From Hippasteria phrygiana (lineage: Eukaryota; Echinodermata; Asteroidea; Valvatida; Goniasteridae), in contig JAZGUH010000417.1 of assembly GCA_037893225.1 (NCBI GenBank), positions 124,001-188,000 on the forward strand: 64,000 nucleotides of DNA, in the 5' to 3' direction. Of this stretch, positions 1 to 12,475 are shown in pieces. Position 1 is the stretch's first letter; each line of letters opens with the position of its first letter. The notes below the pieces were generated by a model. It ran no database searches. It worked only from the letters and a program-made list of their open reading frames with translations, and was not told where the DNA came from. The position numbers were made by a program, and so were the translations under genes.

Positions 1-517
1 GGGTTGTTGCTGAAAAGTTTAGTTATGAGTCATACTTTCCTGTTTGCAGTCGCTTTTATTGGGACCTGTGCGGCGAGTTGTGGTGAGCTGATGCTATACT
101 CTAGTCTGGCGACTTTGCTTATGCAGCCCTCATAAGGACCCGCACCTTCTCAGAACTATAGACACAATTTCTGTTATAAGGTACCAGACTCAATCGCATG
201 CAATTTTACGGTATACCGTACGTGTACAATGCATGTTGAGTCAAGCGAGCGTGGACAGGGAGACAGCCGGGGCTCTGGCTGTTCGAGCCGGCAACCACAG
301 GGAACGTCGTCGTGGTCTGGGACGCATGAGTCCGGGACAGGATTGGAATGCTCGGTGCCTTTTGAGTTGGAATTGCTCCAGTCTTCAAATGGAATTGTGC
401 CTTCAAACCCAGCTGAGTTTTCATACTAACATGCACTATTATCAATACAGTCTTTGGTGAAATGTTCTGCACATATTTTCGACCATTTCGACAGCCGAAA
501 ATCAGATATTGTATTGT

Positions 518-631
518 CTACAAAGCGGACCCACAGTGAACTCCATTCAGCACTGGGAATCGCAGGATGGTTAGGTCAGGGTTTTTGTCGCTGTTCCTCA
601 TGCAACCTCCAACTACACACGATCGAGGCAT
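518..631 (-). pseudogene. THAP-type zinc finger N-terminal fragment
   Basis: A 37-residue reading frame begins MPRSCVVGGC and continues to an RFPV segment. This matches the start of the THAP DNA-binding zinc finger, which opens with Met-Pro, a Cys-x4-Cys pair and an aromatic-Pro 'RFP' stretch. THAP domains occur in host transcription regulators and in P-element-type transposases. The later conserved Trp and the Cys/His pair that complete the C2CH finger are not in this frame, which ends in a stop. So this is either a first exon cut off by an unrecognised intron or a relic. No continuation was found to the left on the minus strand. Confidence 0.4.
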
Positions 632-1081
632 AATGATTATCTCAGAACCATGCTCATACTGAAATAATATCAAAATTTGACAAAATAGACGGGAAAACGG
701 AGGAGTTATGTCGACCAAAACTCTTCCAGCAGCATCAACTCCACGTACGTACATGCATAGTGTTTGGCTGTAGCATCAACCGACTCTACACGGGGTCACG
801 TACATACATTTACATACATAATGAGCTTTCGCGAAACAGGATAAATGGTTCAGAATAACAACCCCTCTTTTTCTAATAAGAAATCCGTCTCGTCTGCAAA
901 CTAATCTCCAGCTGTTAAAAGAGTATTTAAACTGTCGGAAAAGTCTAAAAAGTCAAACAAAAATTGCCGTTTTAGTTGCTCTTTAAGACCTTAGGCTGTT
1001 AAATGGCGTAAGTCCCGGTTACATATTGCATTAAAAATTCAAAAACCTAAAAATGAACACAAAATCGTCAGATAGCGTCAT

Positions 1082-1549
1082 CGTGACGTCGCATAAATTT
1101 CATCTTTACCACTTGCCTGGATTATTCTATCAATTCCCATAAAAAGCAAAATCAGATCTCTCACGGTTGATTTTAAATCGATTTTCAAAGATTAAATCTA
1201 AAAATCTTCAATTGCTTGTAATCTGATACTTGATGACGTCATCATGACGTCATTATCAGAAAGCTTGGGAGCTATGTTAACTGTGCTATCCGAAGGAAAA
1301 ATCTGGATTATATCTCTCTCAGTTGATTTTTCAGCAATTTTTTAAGGTTTAAAGGTATTTTCATTGCAACTTCCGGTCTGGTGACGTCATCAATCTTTCT
1401 CCACCTCAACTTGTTCTTAGCATGAAGCCGATTATATACATCAATTATAAAGTGATTTCAGCAAACTTCGCCACACACATCAACTGATTATTCATTTTAA
1501 ACATTTTTCAATCTGCCGCTAGAGGGCGCTCGAACATTTTATGACGTCA
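1082..1549. promoter_or_regulatory. Cluster of CRE-like palindromes TGACGTCA
   Basis: Perfect TGACGTCA octamers occur at 1234-1241, 1245-1252, 1382-1389 and 1542-1549, with a one-off version (TGACGTCG) at about 1084. This octamer is the canonical CREB/ATF site. The surrounding sequence has internally similar phrases, so the cluster may belong to an old repeat rather than a promoter. No gene start is visible beside it. Confidence 0.35.
1516..1530 (+). promoter_or_regulatory. CTCF-like motif
   Basis: CCGCTAGAGGGCGCT matches the core of the bilaterian CTCF consensus (CCASYAGRKGGCRS) at all but one position. It sits 12 bases before a TGACGTCA site. A similar minus-strand motif is at 43363-43377. 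Occupancy cannot be judged from sequence. Confidence 0.35.
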
Positions 1550-3998
1550 CAGGCGGAGACTAACATCGTTGAAAGCAAGTTCACATCTTTTTCCACTTTC
1601 AAATTATATGGCACTTCCGGTTTAGACAGGAAAGGAAGGGTCACGTGCTTTTACGCACACGAGGTATACTGTGTACTTTTGATGTGGTGATTGGATTTTG
1701 TTGCATTTTAACGGGATGGGTACTGTAGCTGCACAGTAACAGTGTTGGGTTTTGACTGATTGGGGAAGGTTGGTTCGAGCAATGGCCATAGAGCTCTGAT
1801 GTTGGGATGTGTGTGTGGCTGTATGTTTTGTTTGACATGCACTGAACAATGGGGTACGGAGGTAGAACAAACAATGGAATCAACAGCTTGTATATGGTGT
1901 ATTACATAATACTTCTAAGGAACACATACATTGAATAATGTATATGTTGCATAATTAGGGCTTGAATATTTTGCACATGAATACAGTAGTTGGATTTTGA
2001 CAGGATGGGTACTGTATGTCCCCATTGTTCATGCTGTGCATTTGGCCAAGTGTACCCAGTCTCAATCAAAACCCAACAGCTATAAGGGGGTGTTGGAGTT
2101 TGACAGGTACATGTACATGTAGTGTCAGGCCTCGACCTTTACAGTGGCCACCAGCGGCCATGGCCACTAAAGCCCTAGCAAATTGCCGTGATGCCCTTTT
2201 AAAAAACACGTATTTTACGGCCACGTTGGCCGACGTGCCCTTTTCCATTCCATTATATTATGTACTCGAAAGTGGTATTAATATTGTGATTATGAAGGTC
2301 ATCAAGACAGGCAAGAGCAACACTGATTTATTGACAATTTTTTTTCGTTACGTACCGTTACCTCCATGATTTTTACAGGCTGGCCATCGCGCGTGTGCCA
2401 CATGCATTGACTACAAGCATGCCGCTCCATGGAGAACGTGGCATGGCAACCATATCAAACGTAGCTGAGTTGTATAATACTAAGAACACAGCACCAGACT
2501 ATACTCTCGATGTATCTTTAGTACGTAACCTCTGGTCAAGTCTCAAAGAATGATTACAACTGTAAGCATGTGTGTGTATGCAAGGGATCGCTGTACAAAC
2601 CCGCGCCTTGAAAAAAGGCTATCCCACAGACGCGCATACGTACAAAATGTAGTAAGACGTTTAAAAGAGGAGTTTAGTTTGCACACCGTGATTTAGAAAC
2701 ATGTTTTTTCCCGATGATACGACATACCCGCAGTAAAAATTATTCCGGGTTAATTTTGCATGGCTACATTTGCAAATAAAGGATTTCAGCGTGATAATAT
2801 GTAATAGATTATGTCTTGCGATGCACCGTTGTTAAAATTTACTTTTTTTTTACAATTTGGTTTGGTGTTTGATTGAAATAAATTGTCTAAAACGATTTTT
2901 GTGTCAGTCACAAATCCAAAGAATACATTGTGTTTTTTTTCTTTCAGGCAATGGTATTGGGAGTTTTAAAGTATAAAGTTGTATATGCACAACACGTTTT
3001 GTGTAGAGGCTACCGAAATGCTTCAACATTAACATATTCCTGGTGTTTCTGGACCAGATTAAGTTTTCAGACTTTTGTGATTTTGCGTTCTCATGCCTGA
3101 TTTTGTTTAATAACGGGTGGGGGAATTTAAAAATCATTGGGGGATTCATATTTGTTTTCTACAATTTTTTTGTCAAGAATTTTATATTCTGGAATTTTTT
3201 TAGAGGAGCAGATTTCGCTCAGTGTGGGTGGTGGGTGCAGTGCGGGAGAGTGGGGGGTTGGGCTGGGGGGTTGATTTTTTTCCAGATGAGCGGGTGGGGA
3301 ATTTAATTTAATTTAATTTAATTTAATAGGGGGTGGGGGAATTTTTAGAAAACATGGTGGATTGGGTGAAAACGGGGGAGAGGGTAATTATAACAACAGG
3401 GGGAGCTAAAAACTTCCAGTAACAAAACAAAAATCCAGTAACTAATATTTTTACAACTTCATTTGTACAGTGTTGCATCATGAAAAGTAAAGACACAACA
3501 CCAAATGGTACAAGTACCTTGATATTCTTCATTTTTGCTATATTTTTACAACTATTCAAGCAGTGTCATTGCATGTGAACAGTAGTAAAAATGAACAATA
3601 TACGGGTTGAAAAGTCAAATACTATACATAAAGGAAAGTGCATTAAGTCATCAATAAATTACAATTTTGAAAATGGCCTTTGTGCCCTTTCAGTTGGCCT
3701 CGGTGCCCTTTTTTTTGGGGGGGGGGGGGGGGGGGGGCCTTCAAAGCCAATTGGCCTTGCCCCTCTGAAGCTTAGGGTTGAGGCCTGTAGTGTACTGTTA
3801 TGGAAAATGAGCTGTTGGGTATGACGGGTTGGGTATTGTTAACCAGCAACAGTCAAACATGGTGTTGGAATTTGACGGGTTGAGGAAGGTTTCTAGTAAA
3901 AATGGTTAGGGAGTTAGGGTTAATGCATTCTATCTCCAAGAGTGATTGTGTAAAGCAAAATACCTGCCAAACAAGTAAAAAATAGTGTGAAGTCAATT

Positions 3999-4254
3999 TT
4001 AACCCTATAACCCTCCTTAATCCTCCAAAATCCTCATGGTGGTTTTAGAGGATTTTTGAGGATTTTTGAGGATTGAGGATGAATGGTGATTGAAGCACAG
4101 GATGATTTTGGAGGATTGAGGATGAATGGTGATTGAAGCAAAGGATTTTGGAGGATTAAAGATGAATGGTGATTGAAGCACCGGGAGGATTTTGGAGGAG
4201 TTTGGAGGATTGAGGATGGTTCCTAGCAATAAGGGCCTAGGGGGTTAGGGTTAA
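3999..4254. mobile_element. TTAA-flanked MITE (family A) with AATCCTCC repeats
   Basis: The copy is bounded by TTAA at both ends, with termini TTAACCCTATAACCC and GGGGGTTAGGGTTAA as inverted repeats. The interior is a degenerate series of GGATTTTGGAGGATTGAGGAT phrases with 'gaatggtgattgaagca' spacers. Related copies lie at 12476-12737, 60163-60426, 63078-63341 and, less clearly, 16853-17160. TTAA target duplication is typical of piggyBac and Kolobok superfamilies; which one applies here is not decided. Confidence 0.65.
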
Positions 4255-4724
4255 TGAAATTACACAGGTCAGGTGTACATGTAACAGGGACACTAAAAAA
4301 AAAATGGTCACCCTTTTGGACACCAAATTTTTGGAATTTATGGAATGACCCACATTCATGTATGTTCAGCATACTGGATCTTGCAGCACGCAATGCCAAA
4401 TTGTTGAATAATATTCAATATACGAGTGGTCGTTCAACTCGAGAGTACATGTAATACTGTAATACACGGTCCCAGATGGCTCACGATGAGCAGATACAGC
4501 TTCCCTTATACATGTACATGTACATGTAGTCATCCAAATCATTTAAAGCATAAAAGCTCTAGTAGCGAATTATAATAAATTCACATCGTTGCAGGTACAT
4601 GTACATGTACATATACCGATAAGGCCTATTTACACACGCGCGCGGTAACGGAAAGCGGTAACGGAAAGCGGTATACCGCGCGATATTTTACATTTACACA
4701 CGAGCGGAAACCCGATCGGTATTT

Positions 4725-5008
4725 ATGTTAATGCATCGACATTCCACAAAAACAATGGCGCCCCGCAAAAAGAATCGAAGGCACGAGGAAGCTCTGTTAC
4801 TTCTGATCTTGGCGAGAAGATTGCGTCTCAAGCGAAATAAAAAACGAAGAATTTGGGTTCATGAAACTCTTCAGAAAAGAACAGAGCTTGGGGAATACCA
4901 CAGATTAGTAGGAGAGTTAGATAGTCATGAAGATCGTTTATTTTGGGTACTTCAGAATGTCGCGTGGTCAGTTTGCAGAAATCTTGGCACTAGTTCAACC
5001 CAAAATCA
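4725..5008 (+). pseudogene. Harbinger transposase N-terminus, frameshifted and truncated
   Basis: The frame starting at 4725 gives a very basic segment (MAPRKKNRRHEEA) followed by RIWVHETLQKRTELGEYHRL, the characteristic N-terminal region of PIF/Harbinger transposases. Near 4940 the match moves to the next frame, where YFRMSRGQF and a LALVQPKI stretch continue the family pattern. One single-base frameshift is therefore present. The DDE nuclease domain is absent and the sequence runs straight into the opposing MADF gene. It cannot encode an active transposase. Confidence 0.8.
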
Positions 5009-5027
5009 TGCATGTCCACTCTCGCTC

Positions 5028-5159
5028 CTATATACACTCCCAAATGTCTTGCTTTTTGACTGCATCTTTGTAGGCTTCTAGTGATGTGTCATACAATTGA
5101 GGATACTTCTCTACTTCCAGGATCAAAATCTCAGTGCTGCTACTCCCGTACGACGCCAT
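5028..5159 (-). pseudogene. MADF (Myb/SANT-like) protein N-terminus of Harbinger
   Basis: A 43-codon frame starts ATG at 5159 and ends TAG at 5028. It contains LILEVEKYPQLYD, then SLEAYKDAVKKQDIWECI. This is the first half of a MADF domain: hydrophobic helix, Y-P-x-LYD, then the K-x-x-x-W-x-x-I helix. In PIF/Harbinger elements the MADF/Myb-like protein partners the transposase and helps bring it to DNA ends. Here the stop falls inside the domain, next to the deletion junction. It faces the transposase remnant, which supports both assignments. Confidence 0.8.
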
Positions 5160-5399
5160 CTTTGTTTTAGAGACGTGCCAGCTGATCGTGACGTCATATC
5201 CAACGAGAACGCTGATTGGTCAGAACGCGCAGTCTCAGCGCGGTATATTTGGAAAATCGCTCTGGTTTCTAAACGCAGCGGTTTATCGCTATACCGCGCG
5301 GTTTGTCCGCTCTTAATGTAAACAACCCCATAGAAAACCATGTGTTCTATATTTTTAACCGCGCGGAATTCCGTTACCGCGCGCGTGTGTAAATAGGCC

Positions 5400-8300
5400 T
5401 TTACCGTGCTGTTCAGAACTCGGTGGGTTAATCCACATCGATGAAAGACAATATCTGCATACAAAGCATTTTTTTGTTCTTTCCCCTGAAGAGCCTAAAA
5501 GTGATGACCAATGAGAATTTGTCAGGCTGTGTCAGGGGTCGAATTTCAGGTAAAAATCTACTAGACAGCTGGGCTAGTAGCACAAATTTTTTACTAGACC
5601 AGAAGATATTTCACAAGACCAATGGTAAAAATAGGAACCACCTTGTGTTTTGAATGAGTGTAATGTTTCCATTTCCCCCCCTTTAAACCTTGTTGGGCAG
5701 GGGTTAGAAATGCTGTTTTGATTGAAACTCCCTGCCTCAAAACTAAAAATGGCCATTCCAGAAATAAGGGGGTCTTTTCAGTTCATTAGATTTAGAAAAA
5801 AATGGACTTTAGTGATAGCATTTCATGCAGTGTATGAAAAAAATCACTGGACCACCGGACAAGTTCGGTCAAGAGTTCACCAGACCAACACTCAAGGTCC
5901 AGTGGTTATTTTGCTGTTAGTCCATGGACAGCCATTTATGCTGCATCACAGAAGCTGAGGGTGAACTCATTTTTAAAGATGTGTGTCTGAGCTCTGACTG
6001 AAATTTTAAACTAGTGGATTTCCCCCACTAAAGAATTAGGGATGAAAACTATTTGTTAATGAAAACAAAACAAAACAAAACTCTTACCACACTCTGCACT
6101 CTATTGCGCTTCCTCGAATACACTTTTTTTCCTCCAAGCCCCTTTTTTCATTTGGAGTATCAAATCTGGATAGGGCTGACGATATTGACGTTTTTCGTAG
6201 TCGATTTTTTTTTTCCTCGCGATATCGCCGATATGGCAATAAAATCGTCAACAAATTTCAGCATGATAAAAAAGTTCGTTCATAACTACATAATCGGCAG
6301 ACGTGTTCACCAGTCATTGTTTGAGGCCGTTCTTAGGCCAGCATAAATATTGAGAAACAGCGTAGTCTAAGCTTTGTCAGCGGATATCTGGATCAAAGCC
6401 TTTTCTTTGTTACCGCCACCAGCCAGAGCCATTACCCTATACACTCCAGACTATTGTTACCTGTAACTTATCCCCCTAGATTATTTAAAAGAATTCCTGA
6501 GATTCGGGGAACACAATGACCGACACAAGGGAAGGGGGGCGGGAGGGGGGTTTCCCTTGCCCACATATCGCACTTCAAATGGCCAGAGCTGGGCTGGCTA
6601 ATTTGCATGTGAATGAAATTACTTATTACAATGAAGTGCGGATTACGCTGATTGTATACTTTAGATTTACTGACAGCTTGTCCATTATTATAAACTTGGA
6701 CTTTAAACCGAAAAAAAAAATGTTCTCCCCTATTTTAATTTTTTCTGTGAGTTGTTGAATCACATGTAATTATTTAAATTGAATTAGCATTTTAAAAGAA
6801 TGATCCCGAACCGAAAAAAAATTCCGCTAAAACTTCTAGAGTTTTTAACCACAAGATTTCGTCAGATGAGAAAATAAAAGTAGGCCACTGTACGTTATTA
6901 ATCGGTATGTTCGATGTGACCAGAGAATTTTCCTTGTTCCCCTTTTAAGACAGACGATTATTAATATTTTTAATGAAACATTCAGGATGACTTTGAAATG
7001 CTGGTAGGCGAGCACCACATGGCTGGATTTGTGCAATATTTCGATCTCTCCATCACCCAGTGCCGGCTGGATAAATGTACATGTACTCTCCAGATGCCAA
7101 ATGTGGTTGGCATGGAATATTTTGTTATGTTTTACTTTCGCAGTCCAGGGCACCCTACACAAAGAAACTCTGGAGCTGAACCCATTATATACATTTTGTT
7201 ACATGGTATTAAAATGTATAAATAATTGTATACCTCGCAAAAGTTCACTTTATAAGGTTTCAGGGCTAGGGGTGCAGGATGTGAAATTTCTATTCGTTTT
7301 CGCACGGCAGGTGCGAGTGCATTTGCATAGAATGCACTGTTGCGCAATCAACGCATTGTATATAAGGATATACTGGCCCCGTCCGAGCTCATTCTCGGTC
7401 AAGCAGTCAACCTTACCGTACACCACTAGTATTCCCGCCCAATCCCCACCCAAAAAAAAAACAAAAACAAAAAAAACAACCTTAGTCTAAACAAAAGAAT
7501 CCCTACAAGCGGCTCATTAACACACTATTTTATAACAATGGGAACACTGGCATTAACACTCACCCTGCATTCGGTCCAAGGGGAGTGCACCCCTGTTGAG
7601 CGCCCAGGTTGCACCCACGTTTCCTAAAAAAAAGGGGGGTTTTTCGTGGCCGCCGAGTGCCAACTTTAACGTTGGACCGGCGCTCATCACCGGATTGCAA
7701 AACGGCCCTAGCCGTTATTTATTGTCGTAAATAAACATAACCTATATACAAAATACATATCCATGTATCCTCAGAAATCCCCCAACCCACGGAATTGCCT
7801 CCATTTTGACTCTCAGACTGCAGATAAGCTTTATATTACTGGCTCTTTTGCATGCCATTCCGTTCTTTTTTATGAACGACTATAGAAACGGAAACTATAA
7901 GTTTATTCCTAACGCCTTTTGTGCGTATACGTTGAATCCAATTGCTGTTGCCTGTGTTTTCTTTTCTGTTTTTGACAGATGTTTGGAGCAACCTGACATA
8001 CTCCCTCTCCGACCCCAGTTTACTCGACCTGGCAACAACCGCCAGAAACGCCTATCTCAAACCAGATACTGCTTCTCTGTTGCTCCCATCAAGATCACTC
8101 GGCATTTAGTAATATAATAGAAATGTACTTTCTTACGTAAGAATGGAGGAAGAAAATTGTATTTCAGACGTACTTTTCTTTCAGGGCGAATGAATACTGA
8201 CATTGTAATGAGTACTGATTTTCTTTTTTAACATACATGTATGTACATGTACATGTAGCTTGTCGGAACAGGTGAGCATTAATATTCCAAGCAAAGCATA

Positions 8301-9194
8301 CAATAATCCATCCTTCCGTTTAATTCAGCCACGGGAGGGTAACAATTATTCTCCTTGCTCGACGTTAAATACGGCAATCGATGGATTTATTTAATCAGCT
8401 ACAATGTATGTGTCCCCTTTGTGTTATATTTGTTCTGCTTGCTCTCATTTTTCTGGTGATTTTCACGGCAAGGTTGCGTTCAGCCCGCTCACTAGACTAT
8501 CGACAGGTACCAGCGAATTGTGTAGATACCAATAGTCAATCGGCGTGAACCAGCTGATATATTTAGAGCTTATCAGCAGGAGGCACAAACCACGTGCGAG
8601 CAGCCCCAAGTGCAGAGAAGCATTGAAGCATTTCTCAATGAATGGTTGAAATGGATACGCCCACTAATTTGCATAGATATACATATGGCTCAGTCTACAC
8701 AAAACCACATTTTGAGAAGTTTTTAGGGTTAACTATGAGTATGAAAATTACACTGGGGGTAACACAAAGGGTAACACCAGTAGTTAAGTTTTGAAAACAA
8801 CTTCTTTGCAATACAATCGGCATAATTTAGTCTAATTGCGGTGAAAATTATCATTTTCTAGCTTCCTACCATGAATAGAAATTACACCATTTTTGTAGAT
8901 CGCTTGTTCAATGTCATTTGGAGATTTTCTTAAAACGTCCCCCGCAGTACGAATCACCGAGCAACCAAGTGGTCAATTATCTTATGCACCTATCAATTGC
9001 TTCCCCACCCCTATCCCCGAGCTGCCCCACCCAAGATGTGGGGTTGTCACTTTTAAAGTGACCAAATCCCCACCACTGGGGCAAAATGTTATTGACAATC
9101 CCTGACATACAAGGGTGGGGCACCCCCACCTCATGTTTTTAAATGATGATGTGGAAACAATGGCAAAATGAGTGACCAAAATCCCCACCCTGTG
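5400..9194. other. No gene seen; degenerate repeats
   Basis: No supportable coding exon. Recognisable pieces are a hAT-terminus-like phrase at 6172-6260 (AGGGCTGACGATATTGACG followed by CGCGATATCG), short homopolymer runs, and a C-rich repeat at about 9001-9190 that is split by the element beginning at 9195 (its other side is at 11692-11790). The 103-codon frame at 7806-8117 shows no recognisable domain. Confidence 0.4.
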
Positions 9195-11691
9195 CAGGGT
9201 TTCCCCTTAACTTTTTTTTTCACTAGCCGGCCGGACCAGTAATGTTGACTTTTTACTAGCCTGCCAGCATTTTCACTGGTCCGCATGTTTTTTTCACCTT
9301 TTAGGCTACTTTTTTTGTAAGTAACCTGATCAAGTACACTGTATTTACAAACATTTATTACAAGCTGAGAGTAAGCCTGTTCGATATTTTTTTCATATCG
9401 AAAATCGTATCGGCCCCTTTAAAAAAACCCGGAATATCGGGGAATTCGATATACCGAAGAATATCGCGATATATGTTCCTTTTGGCCGCATTACGTGTGG
9501 ATTTGTCCCGTTTACTTTGCTCGAAATTCCAGTAAATCCACGGCCTGAAATTTTAGCAGGGCGGAAGACACAATGCGAGCGCGTAGCACAACGCCCTTAC
9601 GGCGTGGAGTCCGGGGCCCGCTTAAGGTCCCGGGAAATTTTGGATTCTAGATGCTCTGTGGTGCAATCTGAGGCATTTCCTGGCCACTTTCTTATGAGTC
9701 TGAAATTCTAGCATACGGCAAATACTTCTACAAATCATAGAACGTCACACAACTTTGCACCCGACAATAACATTGAGATCACTTATTTCAATTTTTCACG
9801 AACGTCGTATATATACCACATTGAAATCACTTGCTTACAAATCACGGTGCCGCCCACTAACCCGGCTTTGAAACTATAACTACGCATGCGCGTCTTTTTG
9901 ACTAGCCTTTTCTCAAGACGCAGGTTTGCACAGTGATTCTTATACACGTGCGCTTATTGCTGCAATACATCCTTTCAGGCTTTAACAGAGGCTACGTACA
10001 TGTGCTAAAACAGTTGAATGCCGCTGTATGCATGTTGTATCGTTACGTTAAATCATTCAATCGAATTTAACGATGTTAATTTTCCCAAAAATAAATGATA
10101 AACAAATTAGCAGTTACTTGTATTTACATGCTTTTTCCCTTTTAAATTGTAAATGTTTTCACACAAATTTATTGAGTACTACCCGGTCCCAAATGTTACG
10201 GAACATTGTAATTTAGGTAAACTGGTTCTCGACGCGACAAAGTGAAAATGATATTACCAGGGAGATTGGAACCAGTCCAGTTTTATGATGTGAATGCATA
10301 TTTGGCTTTTCCGACACTCCGTCGGAAAAGGCCTTGTTTTATGTTGCGTACGTTGCGTCCAGATATCTGTTCGATTACTACAAACGCTACTGCAATACTG
10401 CTGAATGTTAATGCTGGCAAACTCTTCATGTTCGTTTCACAGAGTGTGGTAAACTTCTTCGTACTTAGATAAACTGTGAAGACGGTGGAGAATGGGGGAA
10501 AATCCAATGGAAAAAAAATAGCAGGGCGGTGAAAATTTTAGAGGGACGGTAAAACTTTATCGGGGCGGCATACAATTTTGGCAGGGCGGCCCGCCCTGCT
10601 AAAACCCCTCGTGGAGAACACTGCAGTTATTTCCAATTATTGGACGGTAGAATAGTATATAATGTATCATGATGTACCATGGAGGAATAAAAAAATACAT
10701 ACATGCACTAAATGTGTCTTTCTTTGACCGTTTTCTAAAGCCCGACATGACATCTCCGCTCCGCGCGATTTACCTTCCGAGCGATTTACCCTCCGCGCCG
10801 TACGTTGTCAAGTGCAAACAACGTCTTATTCCCAGTGTACAATGTACGTTCCTACACGCTTGCGAACTCATCTTGAGATCGAGGGGTATGGCAATTGTTT
10901 GCAATAAGGTCAACCCCTGTAGCGCATCTGCGCGTGCGCGTTGCTTTGTTGCTAGCCTTGGTCAAGTGCAAGCAACCGCACTGAATGCCACCGTCTTTCC
11001 CCAGTGTACAAGGCACACGTAGTTAGGTGTAGTTACGTGTAGCGAACTGCGTCGCGTCTTGAGAAAAGATTAAAACACGTGGCGCGCATCCATTGTACAT
11101 TGTGCAATGTCATGTCGTCTTCACAAAATATACGACACGGTCGTTTGTTGACAGCTCGCATGTGATCGTCCATGGTATTTATCATCTGTGTTACTAATCA
11201 ACAATGCTGAAATAGAAACAAACGCTAGTCTTTCTGGAGTGCCATAAAGTAGCCAACTGAAGGTAAATGTCATAAAACTCCAAATACTCAACGAGCGAAG
11301 GGAAGCTTTGTCAAACCGGCCCCCCGTTCCTGCCGCTCAATCCCGGCGGGCCCGATCCCGGTGGCCCCAATCTCATGATGCCGTGGTGACTTCCGCCATG
11401 TATTTTTTTATTCCTCCGTTCTTCCGGTAATGAAAAAGTGACGTCATCACCATAACTGCCGATATTTCGGTATCAAAATAAATGGATATCGAACAGCCTT
11501 AGCTGAGTGAGAGTAAACTCCACGCAATCGGGGATCGCTGTTGACAATCTGGCTCTGAAGACGCGCGCGCTTAGCTTATCTTGGCATTTTTTTTTACTAG
11601 ACCGCCGGACTACTTAGAAAAGGGTTTTGACTAGACCGCCGCTGTTTTGACTAGAATTTGTCTAGCGGACCAGCGTTAAGGTCGAACCCTG
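9195..11691. mobile_element. CAGGGTT-ended element, copy 1, carrying a nested hAT
   Basis: The ends are CAGGGTTTCCCC (left) and GTCGAACCCTG (right). The shoulders, 9195-9371 and 11502-11691, contain phrases such as CTAGTAAAAAGTC and GGTCTAGTCAAAAC. The same ends and shoulders occur in the opposite orientation at 31237-33134. The middle, 9372-11501, is a separate hAT-like insertion. No transposase is recognisable in the shoulders. Flanking duplication is not clear at this copy. Confidence 0.7.
9372..11501. mobile_element. hAT-like element nested in copy 1
   Basis: Terminal inverted repeats TAAGCCTGTTCGATAT and ATATCGAACAGCCTTA are flanked by 8-bp duplications GCTGAGAG (9364-9371) and GCTGAGTG (11502-11509), one mismatch apart. 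An 8-bp duplication is the hAT hallmark. The sub-terminal parts are rich in CGATATNNCGATAT phrases. The 117-codon frame at 10669-11022 recurs at 31904-32300 but has no recognised domain. No transposase is visible, so this is a non-autonomous copy. Confidence 0.75.
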
Positions 11692-12475
11692 CTGGGGCTT
11701 GAAAAATGTGACCAAACCACACATAAGACCTGGGGCAGCCCGGGGTAGGGGTGGGGGAAGCAATTGATAGGCCCATTATTTACACCCATTATGTCACTTC
11801 GACTTGAACCTCGCTTACAGGGAAATAAATTTTAGCGAATTTGCTGGTAAAAAGAAAGTATCACCGATTTTTTAGGGAAAATAGGGGTTCCGAAATAAAT
11901 CACAGATTTTAATAAGAATATCGGCGATATCTTGATTTTTCGATTTAAAAAAACATGTAGCCGATTTAGATTTTTGGGCGGCGAATATCGCATCATGGCG
12001 ATTTTATCGTCGTATCGCCCAGCACTAGTGCCGCCTGTGTGCGCTAATTTTGTCCTATCATCGCATGCATTCCTAGCGCTATCACTATGTGTGCGTAAAG
12101 TTTGCCGAACTTCTGAACCAACAATTTTGGTTCGGTTCGGTTCGATTCGGAAGGCCAAGTTCGGCCATTTTTAGTTCGGTTCGGCTGCAGCACTACTTTT
12201 AAACAGCAGCTCAGTCTAGTATCTATCAAGGTTTCATGCAAATATACATGTACATGTACATGTATGTATCACTGAACAATCCGCATTTTGGATTAACAGC
12301 ACGATATATATATTTGGCAACGATAAAAAAAATTGATTAATTTTAATCTGACAGCTTAGTTTTTACAAAGAATGTACCAGTACAATCCTCCTGAGAAATA
12401 TTTCCATCTGAAATGCTGTCATCTTGAAGAAAATTGTATCTGAAGACCTCCAAAAATGCTGTGGCTTATTTCAAT

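Larger units (their letters stand above)
4623..5399. mobile_element. Non-autonomous PIF/Harbinger element
   Basis: Long terminal inverted repeats start GGCCTATTTACACACGCGCG on the left and are mirrored at the right end (5371-5399). Between them are the 5' parts of two genes: a Harbinger transposase on the plus strand and a MADF-domain protein on the minus strand, pointing towards each other with little between. Autonomous PIF/Harbinger elements carry exactly these two genes, so this is best read as an internal-deletion derivative. The expected 3-bp duplication is imperfect: TAA on the left, TTTA on the right. Sub-terminal GCGGTA phrases recur at both ends. Confidence 0.85.

Noticed and set aside
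7806..8117. 103-codon frame with a hydrophobic start that could mimic a signal peptide
   Set aside because: No homologous motif, no splice context and AT-rich composition; treated as chance.
10669..11022. 117-codon frame repeated at 31904-32300 as a transposon gene
   Set aside because: The repetition comes from the duplicated hAT-like element. The frame differs between copies and contains no transposase motif.
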